From Acrocarpospora pleiomorpha (GTDB taxonomy: Bacteria; Actinomycetota; Actinomycetes; Streptosporangiales; Streptosporangiaceae): a stretch of 64,000 nt of DNA. This document shows positions 55,321 to 63,045 of the stretch, piece by piece. The notes below the pieces were generated by a model that was not told the origin of the DNA, did no database searches, and saw only the letters and a program-made list of their open reading frames with translations. A program made the position numbers and the translations under genes. The stretch spans positions 51,573 through 115,572 of the forward strand of contig NZ_BLAF01000035.1 of assembly GCF_009687885.1 (NCBI RefSeq), given 5' to 3'. Positions within the stretch are counted from its first letter, which is position 1. Each line of letters starts with the position of its first letter.

Positions 55321-56403
55321 GTGTATGCGGTGCTGTTCACCGACGCCGGGTTGTCGCCCGCGCAGATCTCCTCGCTCTTCGCCATCTGGTCGGTGACGGC
55401 GTTCGCGCTGGAGATCCCCTCCGGCGTGTGGGCCGACGTGTTCTCCCGCCGGACCATGCTGATTGCCGCGCCCGTCCTGACCGGCGCCGGTTTCGCGCTG
55501 TGGACCTTCTTCCCGGGGTACGCCGCCTTCGCGGTCGGCTTCGTGCTCTGGGGCGCGGGCACGGCCGCCTCCTCCGGCACCCTCCAGGCCCTGGTCTACG
55601 AGGAACTCGTCAAACTGGACGCCGAGGACTCCTACGCGAAGGTCATCGGCCGCCAGGACGCCATCGGCAACGGCGGGGGAGCGATCGCCACCGCGCTGGC
55701 CGCCCCGGTCCTGGCCGCCGGCGGCTACCTCGCCGTCGGCGTCGCCAGCGTGGCCGCCTGCCTGATCGCCGCCGCGCTGGCCAGGGCGCTGCCGGAATCC
55801 CGTACCCAGCCGGAGGATCGCGAGAGCTACGCCGCGGTCCTGCGGTCCGGCCTGGGCGAGGTGCGCGCCTCGCCCCGGCTCCGGCACAGCCTGATCCTGG
55901 TCGCGGTCATCATGGGCGTCACCGCCCTCGACGAGTACCTCCCGCTGCTGGCCGCGGCCACCGGCGTCGGCACCGCCGGAGTGCCCTGGCTGATGCTGAT
56001 GTTGTTCGCCGCGTCCACGGCGGGCGGCTGGCTCGCCGGCCGGGGCACCCGCTGGACCGCCCTCGGCGTGGCCGCCGCCGCCCTGCTGCTCGCCACCGGC
56101 GCCGCCTGGCGCACGCCGCTGGGGTTCGCGCTGGTCGCCGCCGCGTACGGCCTCGTGGAATGGGCCACCGCCGCGCTGGAGGCCGACCTGCAGGCCGACC
56201 TCACCGACCGCTCCCGGGCCACGGTCACCTCCATGTCCGGCCTGGGCGCGGAGGTGCTCGCCGTGCTGGCCTTCGCCGGGTACGCCCTGGGCTCGGTGTG
56301 GGCGCAACCCTGGCTGCTGTTCACGCTGGCGGCGGTGCCGTACCTGCTGATCGCGGCGGCCGTCAGGCGGGGACCGCGCGGACCCAGCCGCGATCGGGAG
56401 TGA
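55321..56403 (+). CDS. MFS transporter, N-terminus interrupted by an in-frame stop
   Basis: The visible frame from GTG 55321 gives ~360 residues with about eleven helices and MFS-like signs (SGVWADVFSRRTML after helix 2). The natural start appears to be ATG 55228, which has GGTGAGGG in front and reads in the same frame. Codon 6 is TGA (55243-55245), after which the frame continues with RRLYAYAFFENFVLLYP, clearly the first half of helix 1. Starting at GTG 55321 would cut that helix. Either the gene carries a recent nonsense mutation, or a base call is wrong, or translation restarts. Its 3' end overlaps the convergent methyltransferase by 41 bp. Confidence 0.75.
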   Translation: MYAVLFTDAGLSPAQISSLFAIWSVTAFALEIPSGVWADVFSRRTMLIAAPVLTGAGFALWTFFPGYAAFAVGFVLWGAGTAASSGTLQALVYEELVKLDAEDSYAKVIGRQDAIGNGGGAIATALAAPVLAAGGYLAVGVASVAACLIAAALARALPESRTQPEDRESYAAVLRSGLGEVRASPRLRHSLILVAVIMGVTALDEYLPLLAAATGVGTAGVPWLMLMLFAASTAGGWLAGRGTRWTALGVAAAALLLATGAAWRTPLGFALVAAAYGLVEWATAALEADLQADLTDRSRATVTSMSGLGAEVLAVLAFAGYALGSVWAQPWLLFTLAAVPYLLIAAAVRRGPRGPSRDRE

Positions 56404-57049
56404 GGAAACCCGCGATGGTCAGGCCCGCCGCGTTCAGCGACTCCTCCAGGAAGCCGTCCTCCAGGCGCTTGCTGAGGTAGTAGTGGGTCCAGGTGCGCTC
56501 GCCCACCGTGTAGCGCATGGTCAGGCCGAGCAGGCCGGGCCCCGGGCGCTGGATGTCGGCCACCGCGACCGTGCGGCCGTCGCCGTCGACCCGTTCCATC
56601 GGGGCGATCGTGTCGTACCACTCCGGCGGCTGCCGCTGCAGGATCACGCTGCCGCCGTCGGCCACGTGCCGCCGGCAGGCGCGCAGGAACGCGGCGCGCA
56701 GGTCGTCGTCGGCCGTGTCGATCACGTACGACATCAGCAGCACGACGTCGAAGGCCTCGGCGAGGGCGAGATCCTGGATCGAGGACACGACCGTGGTGGC
56801 CCCGCTGACATGTCCCAGCATCTCCGGCGACTCGTCCACCGCGACCACCTCGTGGCCGAGCGCCAGCAGCCCGTGCGTCACCCGCCCGGCGCCCGCGCCC
56901 AGCTCCAGGATCCGCGCCCCGGCGGGCACCGCGCCGTGGATCAGCTCGGGTTCGCCGCGCGGTTTGAGGGTCGCGTAGTAGTCGACGGCGCAGCCGTCCC
57001 GCGTGATGGTTCCCGGTCCGGTGCCGTGATACAGCGGTCCTGTCGTCAT
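56363..57049 (-). CDS. SAM-dependent methyltransferase (class I)
   Basis: About 228 residues. Motif I is ILELGAGAGRVT, the ribose-binding acid VVAVDES, and motif IV FDVVLLMSYV. The N-terminal YHGTGPGTITRDGCAVDYYATL segment is typical of small-molecule methyltransferases. Its substrate is unknown. It is followed on the same strand, but upstream in transcription, by the GNAT gene (18-bp gap), so the two are likely one transcript. Confidence 0.85.
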   Translation of the reverse strand: MTTGPLYHGTGPGTITRDGCAVDYYATLKPRGEPELIHGAVPAGARILELGAGAGRVTHGLLALGHEVVAVDESPEMLGHVSGATTVVSSIQDLALAEAFDVVLLMSYVIDTADDDLRAAFLRACRRHVADGGSVILQRQPPEWYDTIAPMERVDGDGRTVAVADIQRPGPGLLGLTMRYTVGERTWTHYYLSKRLEDGFLEESLNAAGLTIAGFLTPDRGWVRAVPA

Positions 57050-57067
57050 GCGCCCATCTTGCCCCGC

Positions 57068-57574
57068 TTAAGGGCGGACTGCGGAGAACAGGACCTGATC
57101 GTGCCAGCGGCCGCCCCGCCACTGGGCGCGGCGCAGCGTGCCCTCCCGGGTGAAGCCCGCCTTCTCCAGCGCCCGCTGCTCGGCGAAGTTGCCCGCGTCG
57201 GTGAAGGACTGCACGCGCTCGGCCCGGGTGTGCGCGAACAGGTAGGCGACGAGCTGCCGCTGCGCCTCGGACCCGGCGCCCTTGCCGCGGAAGTCGGCGA
57301 AGACGCAGATGCCGATGGTCCAGCACCAGGAGGTCGCGTCCGGGCCCCAGGAGTTCATCCACCAGGCCACCCACCCGGCCTGCTGCCCGTCGGCCTCGAT
57401 GGTGAGCCGCCCGGAGTCATGCCCGAGCAGGCCGTTCTCGGCGAACTCCCGGCGCAGGCCATGCGAGCTCCGGTGACCGAACCACTGGAACTCCCCGGTG
57501 CCCTCCGGGGTGGTGCGTTCCCGGTCGAAGATGTCCAGATCGCTCACCCTGACCGGCCGAAGCGTGACCTCCAT
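57068..57574 (-). CDS. GNAT-family N-acetyltransferase (RimJ/RimL-like)
   Basis: About 168 residues. ATG 57574 with GAGAGGG upstream is preferred over an open frame to 57649. RimJ/RimL pattern: VTLRPVRVSDLDIF at the start, ICVFADFRGKGAGSEAQRQLVAYLF (acetyl-CoA loop) and NFAEQRALEKAGFTREGTLRRAQWRGGRWHD. The acceptor is unknown. Confidence 0.87.
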   Translation of the reverse strand: MEVTLRPVRVSDLDIFDRERTTPEGTGEFQWFGHRSSHGLRREFAENGLLGHDSGRLTIEADGQQAGWVAWWMNSWGPDATSWCWTIGICVFADFRGKGAGSEAQRQLVAYLFAHTRAERVQSFTDAGNFAEQRALEKAGFTREGTLRRAQWRGGRWHDQVLFSAVRP

Positions 57575-57710
57575 CGATCGCCCTCTCTGTGTTGGCGGCG
57601 CAGGCGCCTTCCGCCTGTGTCTTCCCTCGTCTCTCCGGTCGCCGCGCACCCCGCGTCCCTCAGTCCGGACGCGGGCGCGCCTTCGCGGGTCGGCGGTACA
57701 GGATAAGGCG

Positions 57711-58346
57711 TCACGGGTCGGCGCGCGTCAGGTAGGTGCCGAAACCGGTCTCCAGGAGATCGAAGCCCACGTTCGCGGTGGCGACGGCGTCGGGGTAGAT
57801 GTCGTCGGCCGCCTCCCCGGTGACGAGCCTGCGGGTGTTCATCACCTGGAGGCGGCGCCAGAGCGCGGTCAGCTGGCCGGCCACGATGGGCGCGCGCGGG
57901 TCGCCGGGAGCCTCGGCCTCCAGCAGGCGGGCCAGCCGCTCCTCGGCGAAGACCTGGATCATGTACAGGCGGGACATCAGGGACGGGGTGTTCCGGACGA
58001 GATACAGCAGATCCTGCAGCATCTGGCTGTCATCGAGGCCGGTGTCGGGACTGCGCCGCTCCAGGCGGTCCAGGAACGCCCGGCGGGAGGCGGCGACGAT
58101 CGACTCGCCCGGCCGGCGCTCGCCGAGAATCTTGGCGGCGTCCGCGTTCATCTGCTCTTCCATGGGGGCGAGCACGAGGTCTTCCTTGGTCGGGAAGTAG
58201 TTGAAGACGGTCATCTTGGAGACCTGGGCGGCCGCGGCCACCTCGGCGACGGACACGGCGTCGAACCCCCGCTCCAGGAACAGCGCGAGCGCCGCCTCGT
58301 GGATGGCGTGCCTGGTCTGGAGCTTCTTCTGTTCGCGCAGGCCCAT
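57711..58346 (-). CDS. TetR-family transcriptional regulator
   Basis: About 211 residues. HTH: AIHEAALALFLERGFDAVSVAEVAAAAQVSKMTVFNYFPTKEDL (residues ~13-57). The variable C-terminal ligand domain is helical. It is divergent from the DHA2-type efflux gene across 64 bp containing a tandem palindrome, the usual layout of a local repressor of a drug pump. Confidence 0.93.
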   Translation of the reverse strand: MGLREQKKLQTRHAIHEAALALFLERGFDAVSVAEVAAAAQVSKMTVFNYFPTKEDLVLAPMEEQMNADAAKILGERRPGESIVAASRRAFLDRLERRSPDTGLDDSQMLQDLLYLVRNTPSLMSRLYMIQVFAEERLARLLEAEAPGDPRAPIVAGQLTALWRRLQVMNTRRLVTGEAADDIYPDAVATANVGFDLLETGFGTYLTRADP

Positions 58347-58374
58347 GTCGTGAGCGTACCAACGGGTCTAAATA

Positions 58375-58402
58375 TTGACTTAGTCTAAACTTTGACTCAG
58401 TC
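58375..58402. promoter_or_regulatory. Tandem operator in the TetR/MFS divergent promoter
   Basis: GACTTAGTC (58377-58385) and GACTCAGTC (58394-58402), each a GACT-N-AGTC palindrome with matching flanks (TTGAC...CTA), have centres 17 bp apart. TTGACT at 58375-58380 could also serve as a -35 box. The efflux gene starts at 58411 without any ribosome site, so a leaderless mRNA is possible. Confidence 0.65.
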
Positions 58403-58410
58403 TATGTACT

Positions 58411-59850
58411 ATGACGGAGACGCAGAAGAGGCTCGCCATGGCGGGGTGCCTGCTCACGCTGGTGCTGGCCATCCTCGACCAGAACATCGTGTCCACCGCG
58501 GCCTGGTCGATCGTCAGCGACCTCGACCCGGCGCACGGCATCGAGCGCCTGCCCTGGCTGGTCACCGCGTACGCGCTGGCCGCCACGGTCGCCCTCCCGC
58601 TGTACGGGAAACTCTGCGACGTGTACGGCAGCAAGCTCGTCTACATGGGCGCGGTCGCCCTGTTCCTGGCCGGGTCCGTGCTGTGCGGGGTGGCGGGGGA
58701 CATGACCTGGCTCATCGCCGCCCGCGCCGTGCAGGGCTTGGGCGGCGGCGGCCTGATGAGCGTCACGCTGGTGGTGTTCGCGCATCTCGTCCCCGCTGAG
58801 CAGCGGGCCGGCGCGGGCGGCGCCGGCGGCGTGATGGCCGGTCTCGGCCTGGTGGCGGGCCCGCTGCTGGGCGGGCTGCTGGCCGATCACCTCGGCTGGC
58901 GGTGGATCTTCCTCGCCAACCTGCCGCTCGGGCTGCTCGTCCTGCTGTCGGCGACCACGCTGCGCCTGTCCGACGGCGGCCTGCGCCACCGCATCGACTA
59001 CCCGGGCGCGGCCATCTTCGCGGCGGCCGCGGCCGGTCTGCTCCTGGTCACCGAGTGGGGCGGCGACGAGCACGCCTGGACCTCGCCCACGATCCTCGCC
59101 CTCGGCGCGGCCACGGTGGCGCTCGCGGTCGCCTTCGTCCGGCGCGAGTTCACCGCCGCAGAACCGATCGTGCCGCTCGACCTGTTCCGGGATCCGGTCA
59201 TGCGGGTCACCGTGCCGGTGCAGTTCCTGAGCAGCCTCGGGATGATCGGCTCGATCCTGTTCGCCATCATCTACCTGCGGGCCGCCCGGGACGTGCCCGC
59301 CGCCGAGTCCGGCCTCTACCTGATCCCGATGGCCGCCGGAATGGCCCTCACCGGCCTGATCTCCGGCCGCGCGATCGCCAGGGGAGCGGCGCCGCGCACG
59401 TTCCTTCTGGCCGGGCTCGGCTGTTCCGCCCTGGCCATGATCCTGCTCGGCTTCCTGCGCCAGGACACCCCGCTCTGGATCCTCGACCTCGACCTGGCCC
59501 TGCTCGGCGCGGGCTTCGGCCAGGTCCTCGGCATCATCATCCTGCTCGTCCAGAACGCCGTCCCCCTCAACCGCCTCGGCGTGGCCACCACCACCATCCG
59601 CTTCGTCCAGACCCTAGGCATCTCCCTGGGCTCCGCCCTCTTCGGCATCATCCTCGACCGCGTCACCACCGCCCACCTCCCCCCAGCCCTCACCCCAGAC
59701 CAGGCCCCCGCAGCCATCGTCACAGGCATCAACGCCGTCTTCTTCACCGCCGCCGCGCTCATGCTCGCCGCCCTCGCTGTCGCCGCGTACGGTCATGTCG
59801 GCCGCAATCCCGTCACGGAGAGCGCGGGAAGTCGCACGCCTTCCGCTTGA
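58411..59850 (+). CDS. DHA2-family MFS efflux transporter
   Basis: About 479 residues with 14 predicted helices. DHA2/EmrB-QacA marks are ILDQNIVSTAAWSIVSDL (helix 1), YGKLCDVYGSKLVYM (motif A), RAVQGLGGGGLMSV and LGWRWIFLANLPLG. It is a proton-driven drug exporter by family; the substrate is unknown. No Shine-Dalgarno is visible before the ATG. The last ~100 bp of the gene are tandemly repeated downstream. Confidence 0.93.
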   Translation: MTETQKRLAMAGCLLTLVLAILDQNIVSTAAWSIVSDLDPAHGIERLPWLVTAYALAATVALPLYGKLCDVYGSKLVYMGAVALFLAGSVLCGVAGDMTWLIAARAVQGLGGGGLMSVTLVVFAHLVPAEQRAGAGGAGGVMAGLGLVAGPLLGGLLADHLGWRWIFLANLPLGLLVLLSATTLRLSDGGLRHRIDYPGAAIFAAAAAGLLLVTEWGGDEHAWTSPTILALGAATVALAVAFVRREFTAAEPIVPLDLFRDPVMRVTVPVQFLSSLGMIGSILFAIIYLRAARDVPAAESGLYLIPMAAGMALTGLISGRAIARGAAPRTFLLAGLGCSALAMILLGFLRQDTPLWILDLDLALLGAGFGQVLGIIILLVQNAVPLNRLGVATTTIRFVQTLGISLGSALFGIILDRVTTAHLPPALTPDQAPAAIVTGINAVFFTAAALMLAALAVAAYGHVGRNPVTESAGSRTPSA

Positions 59851-60045
59851 TTCCTAGTGAGGGGGTGTGGGCCGCTCTGCGCTCGCGGTCGCGGTCGTGC
59901 TCGCTGCCCTCGCCGTCACGGCGTGCGGTCATGTCTGCCGCGGCCCTGTTCCCGAGAGCGCGGGAAGCCGCACCCCGCCTGATCCAGGCGAGGGGGTTGT
60001 CCTTGGGGGCGTGGGGTGCCTTCCGCGTGATCTCAGCGAGGGGTC
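59762..60045 (+). repeat. Tandem partial copies of the MFS gene end
   Basis: Bases 59762-59868 (end of the MFS gene and its stop) are repeated with clear identity at 59898-59999. Both code frames show LAALAV..YGHV/CGHV and ESAGSRTP. The tail segment (type GCCTTCCGC-TGATC-AGCGAGGGG) recurs a third time near 60018-60045. The rest of the gap to 60288 contains no convincing gene. Confidence 0.7.
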
Positions 60046-60288
60046 GTCCCCGGGGGGAGTCCGGGGCACCCGATGTGGAAGTCGTCCCCGGGGAGCACGA
60101 GTGCGAGGTCTGGAGAGGCATTCGCTGCCCTTGTGCGTGAACGGCGCCGGATAACGGCGAGCGACCTGGCTCGTTCTTGTTAGGTGCATCGCTTTGCGCT
60201 CCGGTGGTATCGCGGGCTGTGGCAACGCCCGTACACCGGCCGCTTGGCTGGCGATTAACCGTCACCTATCAGATGTCGAGGTCCAGGA

Positions 60289-61926
60289 TCAGATGTCGAG
60301 GTCCAGGCGGGAGAGTGGCTCTACGAGTTCCTCCTCCTCGTAGGCGAGGTGGGAGAGGAGGACGTTCGAGAGCAGGTCCACCTGATCGCGGACTTGGGCG
60401 AGTCCCGCGGGGTCCTCGATCATGGCGACCAGGGCCGAGTCCAGGCCGGTCAGGATTTCGGCCACGATCTCGTGTTCCTGCTCCAGTCGCTCGACCACTG
60501 GGGCCAGGGATTCGTCGGCCGCCGCCAGCGCTGGGAACATGTGGGCGTCCTCGATGCTGTGGTGGGCGGTCAGGATCCGGCAGTAGGACGCGCAGAAACT
60601 CCCCAGCGTCCAGTAGTTCTGCCGCATGGTCAGCTCGTTGATCATTGATCGCAGCGCGGCGGCCTCGCTCTGACCGGCCGCGACCTGCTCCAGCGCGTCG
60701 CGGATCTGAGCGAGCTCACGACGCAGATGGTCATGGATCTGCACCAGCCGCCGCCCGTTCGCCCGCTGCGTCGCAGTCAGCGCGGCCAGATCCCGCTTCG
60801 GCAGCCGCGGCCGAGTAGCGTCATCCAACGGCCCACTCGCCCGCGCCACACCACCAGCCCCCGACACGCCATCAGCTCCCGCCGCACTGCCTGGTCCGGC
60901 CATAGCGCCCGCCTTGGCTTTCTCCGCCACGCCGCCTGTTCCCGCTTCAGAGCTCGCGGCCATACCGACTGTCCCGGCCACGCCACCGGACTGGGTCACT
61001 CCACCCGCCTCGGCCATCCCGGCTGCCGTCGCCTCCACGCCTCCGCGCTCCTTACCGACCAACTCCCTGACGGCGGGCGCGACTTCGGCGGCGAACGTCT
61101 TCAGCGCGTACTCACTATCGGCGGACATGATGAAGACGCTGAACCCGTGGTTGAGCGTCAGCTCGGCGAGCTGCTCGGCCCACTGCGCGGGCGGCCCGTT
61201 CAGAAACTCCGCCGACGGCAACGACGAGAAGCGCCCCGAGATGTTGTAGATCCGGCGGACATCTCCCGGATCACGTCCGGCATCCTCGGCGGCGGTGTCC
61301 ACGATCTTCGTCAGTCCGGCGAGTTCCTCTGGTGCGGCGTACCCCGACGAGGGCACCCACCCATCGGCCAGGCGCCCACTCAGTTCGAGCATCCGCCGCT
61401 TGTACGCCCCCAGCCACACCCCGATCGGATGCGGCGGGAACGGCCCCGGCTGGGCGCCATCGAGACGGTAGTGGTCGCCCTGCAGCACCACCGGGTCGCC
61501 CGGAGCCCACAGCGCCCGCAGTACGACCATGGCCTCCTCAACCGCTTCGACCGCCTCGCCAGGGGAATGGTCAGGCCCGCCCATCGCGAGGATCCCGTCC
61601 CAGAAGTACCCGGCACCCAGCCCAAGCTCGACCCGCCCGCCACTGAGAATGTCCAGCGACGCGGCCCCCCGCGCCAGCACGGCAGGCGGACGCAACGGAA
61701 GATTGATCACATCAGGAAACAACCGGATCCGTGTGGTCCGCGCCGCCAGCATCGGCAGCAACGTCCAGGTGTCCAGAAACGACGGCTGATACGGATGATC
61801 CTGCACCCCCAGAATGTCCAGCCCCACCTCCTCAGCCATCACCGCCTGCCGAACCAGCCGCTCACCCCCAACCGCCTTCGGCACCAACCCAACCCCAAAC
61901 CACAATTCATGCCCTAAGTCACCCAT
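60289..61926 (-). CDS. LLM-class (F420/flavin) oxidoreductase fused to a hemerythrin-like domain
   Basis: About 545 residues. Residues ~1-300 form a luciferase-like barrel (DILGVQDHPYQP, GGRVELGLGAGYFWDGI, WVPSSGYAAPEE). It is followed by an ~85-residue Gly/Ala-rich linker (GGVAGTVGMAASSEAGTGG) and a C-terminal hemerythrin HHE domain (~390-545: IHDHLRREL, HHSIEDAHMFP, LEQEHEIV, HLAYEEEEL). The barrel is of the F420-dependent LLM subgroup by sequence feel, unproven. The HHE domain could bind di-iron and sense O2. The ATG at 61926 lies inside the first unit of a 49-bp tandem array. Confidence 0.87.
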   Translation of the reverse strand: MGDLGHELWFGVGLVPKAVGGERLVRQAVMAEEVGLDILGVQDHPYQPSFLDTWTLLPMLAARTTRIRLFPDVINLPLRPPAVLARGAASLDILSGGRVELGLGAGYFWDGILAMGGPDHSPGEAVEAVEEAMVVLRALWAPGDPVVLQGDHYRLDGAQPGPFPPHPIGVWLGAYKRRMLELSGRLADGWVPSSGYAAPEELAGLTKIVDTAAEDAGRDPGDVRRIYNISGRFSSLPSAEFLNGPPAQWAEQLAELTLNHGFSVFIMSADSEYALKTFAAEVAPAVRELVGKERGGVEATAAGMAEAGGVTQSGGVAGTVGMAASSEAGTGGVAEKAKAGAMAGPGSAAGADGVSGAGGVARASGPLDDATRPRLPKRDLAALTATQRANGRRLVQIHDHLRRELAQIRDALEQVAAGQSEAAALRSMINELTMRQNYWTLGSFCASYCRILTAHHSIEDAHMFPALAAADESLAPVVERLEQEHEIVAEILTGLDSALVAMIEDPAGLAQVRDQVDLLSNVLLSHLAYEEEELVEPLSRLDLDI

Positions 61927-62249
61927 CGCCCCACACTCCCGCCCCGATCCACCGCTCATGCCCTAAGTCACCCATTAGCCTGCGCTCCCGTCCCGAATGA
62001 CAGCTCATGCCCGAAGCTGCCCATTGATCGGCGTTCTCGCCCCGATCCACCGTTCGTGCCCGAAGCCGTCCATTGGCCTGCGTTCTCGTCCTGAATGGCA
62101 GCTCATGTCCAAAACTGCCCATTGATCCGTGCTCTCGCCCCGATCCACCGCTCATGCGCGAAGCCGCCTATTGGCCTGGGTTCTCGTCCCGAATGACAGC
62201 TCATGCCCGAAGTCACCCATCGACTCGAGCTCCCGCCCCGATCCACCGC
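61907..62249. repeat. Seven-unit 49-bp tandem array across the HxlR end and the LLM start
   Basis: Units start at 61907, 61956, 62005, 62054, 62103, 62152 and 62201, all exactly 49 bp. Odd units end CGATCCACCG, even units end CGAATGACAG or a close variant, giving a 98-bp higher-order pattern. The array contains the LLM start codon (unit 1) and the HxlR stop (unit 7). Most units retain the start-like CCAT/ATGG core. There are no spacers, so it is not a CRISPR array. Confidence 0.92.
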
Positions 62250-62560
62250 TCGCCCCACGCGATCAACGGCCGGACCGCTTCCACCAGTTCTGTTCCTTTG
62301 TCGGTCAGCGAGTAGGTGATCTGCACCGGCGTGCTCGGCACGACGGTCCGCACCAGCACTCCTTCGGCGTCGAGCTCCCGCAGTCGCTGCGCCAGCAGTC
62401 GCTCCGAGATGCCCGGCACCGCCGTCAGGAACTCGCTGTATCGCGCGGCCCCGCGCGCGGCCGCCAGCAGGATGGCCCCGTTCCACCGCCGCCCCGCCAA
62501 CTCGACCGCGACCTGAAACGCCGGACAGTGCCGCTCCACACTCTCAGGAACCCCACTCAT
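62213..62560 (-). CDS. HxlR-family transcriptional regulator
   Basis: About 115 residues, winged helix. Signature: CPAFQVAVELAGRRWNGAILL (with the conserved Cys near the N-terminus), then RYSEFLTAVPGISERLLAQRLRELDAEGVLVR and VQITYSLTDKG. The last residues (ERWIGAGARVDG) lie in unit 7 of the tandem array. ATG 62560 has no ribosome site and directly abuts a perfect palindrome. The regulator may control itself and the LLM gene downstream. Confidence 0.9.
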   Translation of the reverse strand: MSGVPESVERHCPAFQVAVELAGRRWNGAILLAAARGAARYSEFLTAVPGISERLLAQRLRELDAEGVLVRTVVPSTPVQITYSLTDKGTELVEAVRPLIAWGERWIGAGARVDG

Positions 62561-62561
62561 A

Positions 62562-62604
62562 GTAAGTAACTTACCAGAAGGAAGCTAGCTCTCATATCGC
62601 GATA
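62562..62604. promoter_or_regulatory. Palindromes in the HxlR/MTH1187 divergent region
   Basis: GTAAGT-A-ACTTAC (62562-62574) is a perfect 13-bp palindrome touching the HxlR start; GTAAG-type half sites are typical of HxlR/DUF24 operators. TATCGCGATA (62595-62604) is a separate 10-bp palindrome nearer the divergent gene. Confidence 0.55.
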
Positions 62605-62633
62605 GAATTGATCACACAACCAAAGGGGGCCCC

Positions 62634-62933
62634 ATGTCCGTACTGATCGCCTTCAGCGTCACCCCGATCGGCACCGGCGAAAACGTCGCCGACCTGGTAG
62701 CAGAAGCCGTCCGAGTCGTCCGAGCCTCCGGCCTCCCCAACCACACCGACGCCATGTTCACCACCCTCGAAGCCGACACCTGGGACGAGGCCATGTCCGT
62801 CATCCACGCCGCCGTCAAGGCCGTCGAATCCCGCTCCCCCCGAGTAAGCCTCGTCCTCAAAGCCGACATCCGCCCCAGCCCCGCAACCCGCCTCACCACC
62901 AAGGTGGAATCCCTGGAACGCCACCTCTCCTAA
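62634..62933 (+). CDS. MTH1187-family (UPF0045) thiamine-binding-like protein
   Basis: About 99 residues, ferredoxin-like fold: SVLIAFSVTPIGTGENV, then a helix, HTDAMFTTLEADTWDEAM, and RVSLVLKADIRP. Family members bind thiamine-related ligands or are of uncertain role. AAAGGGGG precedes ATG 62634. It is divergent from HxlR. Confidence 0.88.
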   Translation: MSVLIAFSVTPIGTGENVADLVAEAVRVVRASGLPNHTDAMFTTLEADTWDEAMSVIHAAVKAVESRSPRVSLVLKADIRPSPATRLTTKVESLERHLS

Positions 62934-62957
62934 CCCCATCCGCCCCACCTGACCAAA

Positions 62958-62973
62958 CGCGGATTGATCCGCG
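62958..62973. repeat. Palindrome after the MTH1187 gene
   Basis: CGCGGAT-TG-ATCCGCG is a perfect 7-bp inverted repeat 25 bp after the stop. A related TTGATCCGCG occurs near 24712. It may be a weak terminator; the segment just downstream is shared with 24645-24671. Confidence 0.4.
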
Positions 62974-63045
62974 CCACCCTTTGTTCTTCTGGGCTCCGCC
63001 CTGCGATCAGCTACCTACGGTGAGCCTTTCCGCGCAAGGGTTTGA

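Noticed and set aside
59867..60154. Short lipoprotein-like gene after the MFS gene
   Set aside because: Its sequence is a duplicated and drifted copy of the MFS C-terminus with no independent start signal.
61907..62249. CRISPR array
   Set aside because: Units are contiguous without spacers, the arms are not palindromic as in CRISPR repeats, and no cas genes are present.
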